Assembly: GCA_902793335.1 (NCBI GenBank)
Contig: CADBCZ010000006.1
Span: 1-64,000, forward strand
DNA from: an uncultured Lachnospiraceae bacterium
GTDB lineage: Bacteria; Bacillota; Clostridia; Lachnospirales; Lachnospiraceae
Direction: 5' to 3'
Length of the DNA stretch: 64,000 nucleotides
The notes beneath the pieces are model-generated. The model was not told where the DNA came from. It ran no database searches and was given only the letters and a program-made list of their open reading frames with translations. How positions within the stretch are numbered: the stretch's first letter is position 1; each line of letters opens with the position of its first letter. Positions 27,807-36,970 of the stretch are shown piece after piece. The translations under genes were made by a program, and so were the position numbers.

Positions 27807-30128
27807 ATGGTTAAAGGAGAGAAATACAGAATATCTGTTTTGACAGATCGGCTTGTGAGACTTGAATATAACAAGCAGGGAAAGTTTGTTGATGAACCCA
27901 CACAGGCAATTGTAAACAGAAGTTTACCATCGACTGAGTACTCGGTTTTAGAGGAAAATGGTAATGTTTTGATTGATACCGGGGCTTTGTTGATAAAATA
28001 TGATAAAAAGGAATTCAGTTCTCTGGGATTATCCATAAATGTCAAGAGCAGCGGTAATACCTGGAATTATAGTATTGTTCATGGTAACTCTGACAGGAAT
28101 CTTTTTGGAACAGCGAGAACTTTGGATGGAGCTGACGGTTCCATCTGGTTGGATAACGGAATATTTGGAGAAAAAGGTTTTGCTGTTTTGGATGACAGCA
28201 GCAGCTTAATTAATGTGGATGGTGAGTTTATTCCAAGAGAATCAGAAGGAATAGACATCTACTTTTTTGGATATGACAAGGATTATCGTGGTGGGTTAAA
28301 TGATTATTTTGCCATCTCCGGACGTCCTCCTATGATACCAAGATATGCGCTTGGTAACTGGTGGAGCAGATACTATAGATATACCCAGGACGGCTACATT
28401 GAACTTTTAGACAGACTTAAGGAGGAGAATATCCCGTTGTCTGTTGCGGTTTTGGATATGGACTGGCATCTGACAGAGGTGGATCAGAAGTATGGAACAG
28501 GATGGACAGGCCATACATGGAACAAAGAATTATTCCCGGATTATCGTGGTTTTTTAAAGGGACTTAAAGACAGAGGGCTGGCTGTTACATTAAATCTTCA
28601 TCCGGCTGATGGAATAAGAGGATTTGAGGAGCAGTATGACAGAGTGGCTGATCGTCTTGGACTAGACAAAGAATCAGAAGAAACGGCAGAGTTTGATTTT
28701 GAAAATAAGGATTTTCGGGATGCTTATTTTGAGGAAGTAATGCACCCTTATGAGGACGACGGAGTAGATTTCTGGTGGATTGACTGGCAACAGGGAACTA
28801 AGGGAAAAAGCGGTAACGCTGATCCGCTATTTCTTTTGAATTATTATCATTTCCATGATAAGGAGAGAAATGGCCAAAGACCGATGATCTTTTCAAGATA
28901 TGCCGGTATTGGTAGTCATCGATATCCGATTGGTTTTTCAGGAGATACAATAACTACATGGAGGAGTCTGGCATTCCAGCCGTACTTTACATCTACTGCA
29001 TCTAATATAGGATACGGATTCTGGAGTCATGATATCGGCGGACACATGATGGGAGATAAGGATGAGGAGAGGCTCATACGTTGGATTCAATTTGGTGTGT
29101 TCTCACCTATTATGAGACTTCACAGCAGCAACAGTCCGTTCTTTAACAAAGAACCGTGGAATGTTTCTTTGCCTTACAGGAACATTATGGGCGACTTTAT
29201 GAGACTGCGACACAGACTTATACCTTATCTGTATACGATGAATTATCTTTCATACAGCAAAGGACAAATGCTTGTAGAGCCTGTTTATTACAGGGAGCCT
29301 GATGATCCGGAGGCGTATCGTGTGCCAAACGAATACTTCTTTGGAAATAACCTTTTAGTCGGTGCCATTACAAGTAAACAGGATGCTGAGTTTAGACTTG
29401 CAAGAGTAAATATGCTTATTCCTGAGGGAAGATGGGTAGACATATTTAACGGAAGGATTTATAATGGCAGACAGAAAAAGAATCTTTACAGAAAGGTATC
29501 AGAGATTCCGGTTCTAATACCTGCAGGAGGAATTGTTCCGCTTGCAACTGATGTTTTAGAGAATGGTGTCGAGAATCCTAAGGATTTGCAGATACTGGTT
29601 GGTGCAGGGGCTGATGGAGCATTTACATTATATGAAGACGATGGAATCAGTACCGGATATAAAGAAGGGAAATGTGTCACTACCACATTTACAACCAGGA
29701 CTCTGACTGACGGGACAGTTGAAGTAAGAATTGCCCGTCCTGAAGGGGACTTGTCGTTGATACCTGCTGTAAGAGATTACGAGATTGTGTTATATGGTGT
29801 GGATGTCGTTGATGAGGCGGATATGGAACCGCAGTTTATTCACGACCCAAAGATGCACACCGTAAAAACAACCGTGTCAGGTATTGCGACGAGTGAGGAA
29901 GCAAAGATTACATTTAGAGGACTTACTCTGGCTCAAAACGACTTTAGAGAGGTTGTATTTGATATACTTGAGAATGCCTGGTGTGAAACGGCTGTTAAGG
30001 AAAGTGCTTATAATGCAGCGTTAAATGCAGCTGACAGCAGTGAATATTATACATGGGTCAGCGAGAGCGATATAAATGCCAATCTTGCAGAAGCACTAAA
30101 AGAAGTACTTGACCGGAGGAAAATATGA
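27807..30128 (+). CDS. GH31 alpha-glucosidase
   Basis: 773 residues, no signal peptide, so it acts on imported oligosaccharides. The N-terminal beta-sandwich precedes the TIM barrel with RYALGNWWSRYYRY, VAVLDMDWH, WWIDWQQG (nucleophile Asp) and GFSGDTITTW (acid/base Asp), then the C-terminal beta domains. The enzyme releases glucose from the non-reducing end of alpha-glucans. It is the first gene of the LacI-controlled locus and overlaps lacI by 4 bp (ATGA). Confidence 0.95.
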   Translation: MVKGEKYRISVLTDRLVRLEYNKQGKFVDEPTQAIVNRSLPSTEYSVLEENGNVLIDTGALLIKYDKKEFSSLGLSINVKSSGNTWNYSIVHGNSDRNLFGTARTLDGADGSIWLDNGIFGEKGFAVLDDSSSLINVDGEFIPRESEGIDIYFFGYDKDYRGGLNDYFAISGRPPMIPRYALGNWWSRYYRYTQDGYIELLDRLKEENIPLSVAVLDMDWHLTEVDQKYGTGWTGHTWNKELFPDYRGFLKGLKDRGLAVTLNLHPADGIRGFEEQYDRVADRLGLDKESEETAEFDFENKDFRDAYFEEVMHPYEDDGVDFWWIDWQQGTKGKSGNADPLFLLNYYHFHDKERNGQRPMIFSRYAGIGSHRYPIGFSGDTITTWRSLAFQPYFTSTASNIGYGFWSHDIGGHMMGDKDEERLIRWIQFGVFSPIMRLHSSNSPFFNKEPWNVSLPYRNIMGDFMRLRHRLIPYLYTMNYLSYSKGQMLVEPVYYREPDDPEAYRVPNEYFFGNNLLVGAITSKQDAEFRLARVNMLIPEGRWVDIFNGRIYNGRQKKNLYRKVSEIPVLIPAGGIVPLATDVLENGVENPKDLQILVGAGADGAFTLYEDDGISTGYKEGKCVTTTFTTRTLTDGTVEVRIARPEGDLSLIPAVRDYEIVLYGVDVVDEADMEPQFIHDPKMHTVKTTVSGIATSEEAKITFRGLTLAQNDFREVVFDILENAWCETAVKESAYNAALNAADSSEYYTWVSESDINANLAEALKEVLDRRKI

Positions 30129-31132
30129 ACTTAAAGGATATCGCAAAACTTGCAGGGGTCAGCTCTGCTACGGTTTCAAATGTATTGAATGGCAATTATC
30201 AAAAAGTCTCTGAGAAGACCAGAGAAAAGATTGAGAAAATAATTAAAGAGAATGGCTACAAACCCAATGCCATGGCAAGATCTCTGGCTATGAATGAGAG
30301 CAGGATAATCGGTCTTGTGGTTCCGTATATTGGGCCTCAGGAGAATTTTATGAACAGTCCGTACTACGCGCATATGATCGCGGAACTTGAGAGATATGTA
30401 AGAAACAGGGATTATTATCTTATGCTCAGGTGTGTCGGTGACTGTAGGGAAGTTATTCCGCTTTTGTCATCATGGAATGTGGATGGGGCGTTTTTCTTAG
30501 GAGTTATGGAAAAGGAAGTCCCGGAAATTAAATCGGCCTTAGATGTGCCTGTGTTGTTTATCGATACCTATACAGATGAGAAAAATGTGGTCAATGTAGG
30601 TATTGATGATTACAGAGGCGGATATCTCTCAGCAAGATATCTCCTGGGAAAAGGTCACAGAAAGATTGCATTGGCGACGCCTGATTATAAGAATTCGGGT
30701 GTTATCAATGAAAGATACAGGGGATTTATTGATGCCTGCAGGGAGAGTGATGTCGAGATAGCTGATGAAGATTGTTTTAGAACTGATACAGCTTATCAGT
30801 CTGCTATAAAGATTGGACAGGATATTTTTTTGTCGGGTAGAGGATACACTGCGGTTGCTACCATGTCGGATATCGTTGCATTAGGTGTTATCGAGGGCTT
30901 GAGACAATGTGGAGTGAACGTGCCTGATGATGTGTCGGTAATCGGTTTTGACAATCTTCCTGAAAGCGAGTCTATGGGCTCTAAGCTGACTACGATTGGA
31001 CAGAATTTCAGAGAGAAGGCTGATGTTGCCGGTGACTGGCTGTTCAAAATGTTAGGCTCAGATGAGGAGTTTGACGTAGATGTTCATCTGCCGATCAATT
31101 TAATTGAGGGACAAACTGTCAGAAATATATAA
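30125..31132 (+). CDS. LacI-family transcriptional regulator of the maltodextrin locus
   Basis: 335 residues. The HTH and hinge are MNLKDIAKLAGVSSATVSNV, LNGNYQKVSEKTREKI and NAMARSLAMNES. A sugar-binding domain follows, with GIDDYRGGYLSARYL and VIGFDNLPESESMGSKLTTI. GGAGGAAAAT precedes the start inside the GH31 gene. Two matching operators, one upstream of its own transcript and one upstream of the transporter, point to this protein as their repressor; maltose or a maltodextrin would be the natural inducer (inference). Confidence 0.9.
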   Translation: MNLKDIAKLAGVSSATVSNVLNGNYQKVSEKTREKIEKIIKENGYKPNAMARSLAMNESRIIGLVVPYIGPQENFMNSPYYAHMIAELERYVRNRDYYLMLRCVGDCREVIPLLSSWNVDGAFFLGVMEKEVPEIKSALDVPVLFIDTYTDEKNVVNVGIDDYRGGYLSARYLLGKGHRKIALATPDYKNSGVINERYRGFIDACRESDVEIADEDCFRTDTAYQSAIKIGQDIFLSGRGYTAVATMSDIVALGVIEGLRQCGVNVPDDVSVIGFDNLPESESMGSKLTTIGQNFREKADVAGDWLFKMLGSDEEFDVDVHLPINLIEGQTVRNI

Positions 31133-31140
31133 AGCTTAAG

Positions 31141-31177
31141 AGGACTTTGCCAAAAAACAGGCAAGGTCCTTTTTTTG
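31141..31177 (+). terminator. terminator after lacI
   Basis: AGGACTTTGCC and GGCAAGGTCCT pair around an A-rich loop and are followed by eight T. Confidence 0.88.
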
Positions 31178-31238
31178 TGTAAAATTGACAAAGAATTTAA
31201 AAATCTATTAGAAAAATTGTAGAAAAGGAAATTGCTTA

Positions 31239-31287
31239 TTGACGAAAAGGGGATAAGTGGTTATACTCTAGTAAAGCGATTAACTAA
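31239..31287 (+). promoter_or_regulatory. promoter of the transporter genes with LacI-family operator, site 2
   Basis: TTGACG (31239-31244), 17-bp spacer, TATACT (31262-31267). The sequence CTAGTAAAGCGATTAACTAA at 31268-31287 follows at once; its reverse complement begins TTAGTTAATCGCTTTACT, matching site 1 at most positions with the same central CG. Confidence 0.75.
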
Positions 31288-31373
31288 TTAACAAATAACA
31301 ATGTCGCGCAATACACATAATAATATATAAAGTGGGTGAGTAAAGCGCAAAACCTAAAGGAGGTAATTTTATA

Positions 31374-32667
31374 ATGAAACTTAAAAAAAATTTCAGCACT
31401 TGCACTTGGTTTAATGCTTGCTGTATCAGCAGTTGGATGTGGAGAGTCTTCATCAGGTAACGGTACATCAGCAGTTGCGGAGAAAGAATCACAGACTAAA
31501 GCAGATGACACTGCTTCGTCAGGAGAATCGGAGAAGGTTGAACTTAAGATCTGGGTTCCTGAGGAGGAAGTAGAATTAACAGACCAGATGGTTAAGACTT
31601 TTGATGATATTCATGATGAATTTGATATTAACTATGAGATTGCGGTTGTAGGTATTGACGAGGCACCTCAGGCACTTGAGACAGATGCGGATACCGCCGC
31701 AGACATTTTCTACACACCAAGCGGTGGAGTAGGCGACCTTGTATCAAAGGGACTTCTTCTTCCAATCACCAAAGACTATGATACCATTGCTTCAGATCTT
31801 CCTGAGAGCGCACTTGATGCAGTAACAATTGACGATCTTACATATGCGGTACCATTTTCACCTAATACATACTTCATGTATTATAACAAGGATCTTTTCA
31901 CTGAGGATGAGGTTAAGAACTTAGATACAATGATGGCTAAGGATCTCGGTGATGGTTTCTACAATTTCAGTACGCAGATTACAAATTCTTGGTATATTGA
32001 AATGTTCTTCCTTGGAAATGGATGTACACTTTTCGGAGAAGACGGAACAGATCCTTCAAACTGTACATTTAATGATGATAAGGGTCTTGCAGCAGCTCAG
32101 TACATTATCGACCTTGCAAAGAATCCTAAGTACATGGAAGATGCTGACGGTGTAGGCGGAGCAGCATTTAAGGAAGGTAAGCTTGGAGCAGTTACTTCCG
32201 GAGCATGGAGTGCACCTGAATTTAAAGAGGCACTTGGAGACAAGCTTGGTGCTGTTGCACTTCCTACAGCTAACATCGGCGGTTCTGATGTTCAGCTTTC
32301 AAACTTCGTAGATTTTAAGACTATAACAGTTAAGTCAAATACACAGTATCCTCTTGCTGCACAGCAGCTTGCAGTATACCTTGCAAATCAGGAGAACGCA
32401 CTCACAAGATATGAGAAGCAGGGTGACGTTCCTGTACTTAAGTCATTGGCAGAAAGCTCAGCTATTGCAGATGATTTCGTAGCTCAGGCACTTAACAATC
32501 AGGCAGCATTTGCAACTAACCAGCCAAGTATCCCTAAGATGGGTGACTACTGGGATCCGGCTCAGGCACTTGGTGAAGGAATCTATAACGGAGAGATTAC
32601 ATCAGATAACATTGGACAGCAGCTTGACTCTCTTGTAGAAAGCATTACAGGTACATTAAACGAATGA
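31374..32667 (+). CDS. malE: maltodextrin-type ABC transporter solute-binding lipoprotein, frameshifted in the signal peptide
   Basis: The strong ribosome site AAAGGAGG (31356-31363) leads to ATG 31374, but that frame ends early. The lipoprotein frame is +1 from it and reads ISALALGLMLAVSAVGCGES, a signal peptide with lipobox, followed by ~400 residues of a family 1 binding protein (KIWVPEEEVELTDQMVKTF, TSGAWSAPEFKEALG). Removing one A from the A8 tract at 31383-31390 joins ATG, KLKK and this frame. The binding domain has no other damage and the permeases downstream are intact. It may be a sequencing error, a phase-variable tract or read by transcript slippage. Confidence 0.85.
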
Positions 32668-32686
32668 TTTTTAAGAGGTGAAGATT

Positions 32687-34045
32687 GTGAAAGAATATAA
32701 GAATAGAAACCTGATAACAATTTTTACCAAAGGTGATATTTTTTCAAAACTATCTTATATTGTCTGTGGCGCATCTAATATGCGCCAAGGGCAGGTAATT
32801 AAAGGTTTGCTCTTCCTGCTATTGGAGATTAGTTACATTTTCTTTATGATCACTAACGGAGCGGGATTGTTAAGGAATCTGACGACACTGGGTGATAATC
32901 TTCAGGGGATGCAGTTTAACGAAGAGTTGGGTATTTATGAAATGATGGCCGGTGACAACTCCATGCTTATTCTCTTATATGGAGTAATAGCGGTGGTTGT
33001 AACCATTTCATTCATAGCTGTTTGGTATTTCTCGATTGTTTCCGGAGAAGCTGCAAGAAAAAGGGCTTCCGAGGGAAAGAAAAACAAAGGGTTTATTGAG
33101 GATGTTAAGAGTCTTACCAATGAGAATATAAGATATCTTCTTTTGGCTATTCCGGTTATCGGACTTTTAATATTTACGGTGATGCCGCTTCTATACATGA
33201 TATTGATGGCATTTACCAATTATGATCAGGAACACCAGCCACCAGGAAATCTTTTTGACTGGGTAGGTATCAAGAATTTCATAACACTTCTTTCTACAGG
33301 TGACAAGCTTTCGTCAACGTTCTGGCCTGTATTTGGATGGACTTTAATCTGGTGCGTATTCTCTACATTCACATGCTATTTTGGCGGAATGATTCTTGCG
33401 ATGGTTATCAATTCTAAAGGCATTAGATTTAAAAAGGTCTGGAGAACAGTATTTATCTTTACCATGGCAATCCCTTCATTTATATCTTTACGAGTTGTGG
33501 CCACAATGCTGGGTGAGAGAGGAATATTAAATGTGCTTTTGCAGAAGTGGGGATTTGTTGAAAAAGCTCTTCCGTTTCTCTCGAATGCAAATTGGGCGAG
33601 AGTATCGGTTATTGCAGTTAACATGTGGATAGGTATTCCGGTAACAATGCTTATGGTCAGTGGAATATTGATGAACATTCCTGAGGAACTTTATGAGAGT
33701 GCAAGAATTGACGGTGCAGGTCCGGTTACCATTTTTCGGAAGATTACTTTCCCGTACATGTGGTTTGTAACAACACCATATTTGATTGCAAATCTTATCA
33801 GTAACTTTAACAACTTTAATACTATTTATTTCCTCACTGGAGGTGAGCCTCATACCTTGAATTATTACAAGGGTGCCGGCCAGACAGATCTGCTGGTTAC
33901 ATGGCTCTATAAGCTGACTAAGGACAGTAATGACTATAACCTTGCGGCAACTATAGGTATTATCATATTTATAATTTCTGCAATATTTACAGTGATTACC
34001 TTCTCCAGATCAGGTTCTTTGAAAAATGAGGAGGGCTTCCAATAA
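32687..34045 (+). CDS. malF: maltodextrin ABC transporter permease, MalF-type
   Basis: 452 residues from GTG 32687, 6 bp after AGAGGTG; the GTG at 32678 overlaps that ribosome site. About seven membrane helices are visible. The EAA loop reads YESARIDGAGPVTIFRKITF, and PNYDQEHQPP-like spacing and NYYKGAGQTDLLVTWLYKLT near the end fit MalF-type permeases. It forms the membrane channel with MalG. The ATPase (MsmK/MalK type) is not in the window, as is common for Gram-positives where a shared ATPase is used. Confidence 0.92.
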   Translation: MKEYKNRNLITIFTKGDIFSKLSYIVCGASNMRQGQVIKGLLFLLLEISYIFFMITNGAGLLRNLTTLGDNLQGMQFNEELGIYEMMAGDNSMLILLYGVIAVVVTISFIAVWYFSIVSGEAARKRASEGKKNKGFIEDVKSLTNENIRYLLLAIPVIGLLIFTVMPLLYMILMAFTNYDQEHQPPGNLFDWVGIKNFITLLSTGDKLSSTFWPVFGWTLIWCVFSTFTCYFGGMILAMVINSKGIRFKKVWRTVFIFTMAIPSFISLRVVATMLGERGILNVLLQKWGFVEKALPFLSNANWARVSVIAVNMWIGIPVTMLMVSGILMNIPEELYESARIDGAGPVTIFRKITFPYMWFVTTPYLIANLISNFNNFNTIYFLTGGEPHTLNYYKGAGQTDLLVTWLYKLTKDSNDYNLAATIGIIIFIISAIFTVITFSRSGSLKNEEGFQ

Positions 34046-35214
34046 TGAATAATAAGAATGTAATAGGTTTAAACCTTAAATATTTCGATTATGCGGTAGG
34101 GTGCGTTTTTCTCATGGCTGTCTCACTGATATTACCGTATATAAATGTGGCCGAAGGACGTAAGAATTTTATTTCGGCAGTAATTGGACTTGTAAAATGC
34201 TCAAATGGGCAGAGTATTAATCTGGTGGTATATCTGACAGCAATAATAACCATTGCTTCGTTGATTATAGGATTGATAAGCTTTTATGCCACCTCTGTGA
34301 GAATTGTTAAGATATGGCAGGTAATTCAGGCGTTTGCAACTGCATTTTGGACTTTCCTGTTGTTTGCCAGCAAGACAATTCTTGAGAAGGCTGAAATTGC
34401 AAAGGGATTTACTAATAAACAGTTGTCATTTGGATTCTGGATTGGAATACTTGCAGCTTATGTGGGACTTGTACTGATAATGAGAACAACCAGAACCAAT
34501 GTGGGATATTTCTTCCCTAAGAATCTTACCCTGCAAAACTTTACAAACCTGTTTGGCAATAATAGTGTAATACCGTTTAAAAAGTGGTGGGTTAATACAT
34601 TTATTGTGGCTACGGCAAGCTGTATTATAAATACACTGATAATTCTGGCTACTTCATTTACCTTAAGTAGAACCAGATTTGCCGGAAGAAAAGCATTCAT
34701 GAACGTACTCATGGTTATAGGTCTTTTTCCTGGATTTATGTCCCTGATAGCGGTCTATAATATTTTAAAGGGATTAGGACTTAATCAGTCGTTGTTGGCA
34801 TTGGTAGTGGTCGGAGCTGCCGGAGCTGCTATGGGATACCATGTGACTAAAGGATTTTTTGATACAATTCCGAAGGCAATTGATGAAGCTGCTATTATTG
34901 ATGGTGCTACAAGATTCCAGATCTTTACCCATATAACGCTTCCGCTTTCAAAGCCGATTATTGTTTATACAGTTCTTGGAAGTTTTCTTGCATCATGGTC
35001 AGACTACATTTTCCCAAGTATGCTCTTTGGAGATAAGCAGAGTTCATATACTGTTGCGGTAGGTCTTTACTGGCTTACTGATTTTAGAAGAATTGACAGG
35101 TATTATACACAGTTTGCGGCAGGTGCAGTTATTGTAGCGGTGCCGATCGTAATTCTCTTCATATGGTTGCAGAGATACTATGTAGAAGGTCTGTCAGGTT
35201 CTGTGAAAGGTTAA
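34045..35214 (+). CDS. malG: maltodextrin ABC transporter permease, MalG-type
   Basis: 389 residues; its ATG shares one base with the malF stop (TAATG). It has six or more membrane helices and the EAA loop IDEAAIIDGATRFQIFTHIT followed by LPLSKPIIVYT. The N-terminus is longer than in standard MalG (extra helices to ~residue 150). Second half of the uptake channel. Confidence 0.92.
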   Translation: MNNKNVIGLNLKYFDYAVGCVFLMAVSLILPYINVAEGRKNFISAVIGLVKCSNGQSINLVVYLTAIITIASLIIGLISFYATSVRIVKIWQVIQAFATAFWTFLLFASKTILEKAEIAKGFTNKQLSFGFWIGILAAYVGLVLIMRTTRTNVGYFFPKNLTLQNFTNLFGNNSVIPFKKWWVNTFIVATASCIINTLIILATSFTLSRTRFAGRKAFMNVLMVIGLFPGFMSLIAVYNILKGLGLNQSLLALVVVGAAGAAMGYHVTKGFFDTIPKAIDEAAIIDGATRFQIFTHITLPLSKPIIVYTVLGSFLASWSDYIFPSMLFGDKQSSYTVAVGLYWLTDFRRIDRYYTQFAAGAVIVAVPIVILFIWLQRYYVEGLSGSVKG

Positions 35215-35227
35215 TTGGAATTTTATT

Positions 35228-36886
35228 ATGATTAATTGGATAGAAAGTATATATAGTGATACTTCATTAGAGTTTGTTAATAACCCCGCACCGTCCATCG
35301 GGAATAAAATTATGATATCCATTCGATTTTTCGATGATTCCTCCGTAAAAAATGCTTTCGTTGTCAAGATGGTTAACGGTGCGGAGAGTTATATAGAGAT
35401 GAAAAAAACATCCAAAAGGCTTGGAAAACTGGTCTATTACGCTGCCGAGATAGAGGTTACGGAACCACGTCTTTCTTATCATTTTGTTATTGGCTGTGAT
35501 GATGTGATCTATTATTACACTCAGGCAGGTGTAACAACCTATGTTCCGGATAACGCAGACAATTTTGTAATACTGGCAGATTTTGTTCAGCCTGAATGGG
35601 TAAATGATGCCGTGTTTTATCAGATTTTTCCTGCCGCTTTCGGTGGATTATCAGGTGTAATTGACAGGATACCATATCTCAAGAGTTTGGGAGTAAACGC
35701 AATCTATTTAAATCCGATATTTAGCGGACCTTCTAATCACAAATATGATTGTGTTGATTATTTTCATGTGGATGAGGATTTTGGCGGTGATGAGGCACTG
35801 GCTGAGCTTTCGAAAAAGTTGCATGAAAATGACATGAAACTGATATTGGATATTTCGATAAACCATACCGGAATAGAATATCCATGGGTGAAGGAAAAAA
35901 GACATTTTTACTTTAAAAAAGAAGATGGCAGCTTAGAGGGATGGGCAGGCTTTGACGGATTGCCTGTTCTTGATTACAGGAATGAAGAATTAAGAGATAT
36001 CATTTACCGAGGTAAGGACTCGGTGCTTCGCAAGTGGCTAAACCTCCCTTATAACATTGATGGCTGGCGTTTTGATGTGGCTGATGTTTTTGCGAGACAT
36101 AACGACGTACAACTCTCTGATGAGATATGGAGAGAAGTCTGTGATGCTATAAGAGAAGAGAATCCGAAGGCGTTCATAATAGGTGAGCACTGGGGAAGCT
36201 GCGACGAATATCTTCAGGGTGACCTTTGGAATACACCGATGAACTATTATGGTTACGGAAGAATAATCAGACAGTTCTTGGGACTTCCGGAGCTCTTCAC
36301 TTCAAGGTGTGAAAAGCTTGCCGGTATTCCGTATAAAATGACTGCGGAGGATGTGGTTGAAAGAACGCGTGAGCATTACAGACATCTTCCGGGAGTAATA
36401 GCGCGTTCACAGATGAATCTCTATGACAGTCATGACGTTCCAAGAATTCATAACTATGAGGGATTTGGTTTTAATAAAGTGAAAATGGCGGTTATATCAG
36501 AACTGATGTGGACAGGGATTCCATGTGTGTATTATGGTGATGAGCTTGGAATTGATGGCTATACACATCATGATTCGGGATTCAGATTCGATATGCCGGT
36601 GAAGCTTCCTCAAAATTCTGGTGAAAACGAATACTATGATCTCTATAAATGGATGATAGACCTTAGAAGAAATGAACCTGTTTTTGCCTGCGGAGGACGC
36701 AAGGTAATTTACGTAAAGGACTACATAATAGCAGTTGCAAGGTTCTTTGGGGACAAGGCATATGTTGGAGTTCTCTCGATGGAAAAAGAACCGAAGCATG
36801 TAATACTTCCTTTAGAAGGTCTTGGTTTTGAGGATATAGCGATTGACATTGCGCCTGAATCAGGAAAACTCATAGAAATTGCATAA
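35228..36886 (+). CDS. GH13 alpha-amylase family enzyme (neopullulanase/maltogenic type)
   Basis: 552 residues without a signal peptide. An N-terminal starch-binding-like domain (~1-115) precedes the barrel: LILDISINHTG (region I), GWRFDVADV (nucleophile Asp), FIIGEHWG (acid/base Glu) and LYDSHDVPRI. The N-domain and intracellular location match cyclomaltodextrinase/neopullulanase enzymes, which trim imported maltodextrins or cyclodextrins. It is last in the transporter operon, 13 bp behind malG. Confidence 0.92.
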   Translation: MINWIESIYSDTSLEFVNNPAPSIGNKIMISIRFFDDSSVKNAFVVKMVNGAESYIEMKKTSKRLGKLVYYAAEIEVTEPRLSYHFVIGCDDVIYYYTQAGVTTYVPDNADNFVILADFVQPEWVNDAVFYQIFPAAFGGLSGVIDRIPYLKSLGVNAIYLNPIFSGPSNHKYDCVDYFHVDEDFGGDEALAELSKKLHENDMKLILDISINHTGIEYPWVKEKRHFYFKKEDGSLEGWAGFDGLPVLDYRNEELRDIIYRGKDSVLRKWLNLPYNIDGWRFDVADVFARHNDVQLSDEIWREVCDAIREENPKAFIIGEHWGSCDEYLQGDLWNTPMNYYGYGRIIRQFLGLPELFTSRCEKLAGIPYKMTAEDVVERTREHYRHLPGVIARSQMNLYDSHDVPRIHNYEGFGFNKVKMAVISELMWTGIPCVYYGDELGIDGYTHHDSGFRFDMPVKLPQNSGENEYYDLYKWMIDLRRNEPVFACGGRKVIYVKDYIIAVARFFGDKAYVGVLSMEKEPKHVILPLEGLGFEDIAIDIAPESGKLIEIA

Positions 36887-36940
36887 CTCTTAAATATAGT
36901 ATCTGTATATATTAATAAATGAATAGTTGTGTGAAATATC

Positions 36941-36966
36941 AACGGCGGTCAAATTTGACCGCCGTT
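36941..36966. terminator. 26-bp perfect palindrome between GH13 gene and thrS
   Basis: Each half begins AACGGCGGTCAAA. It contains the core seen in the terminator at 27650, lies between convergent genes and is likely a shared transcription end, although no long T-run follows on either strand. Confidence 0.6.
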
Positions 36967-36970
36967 AAAA

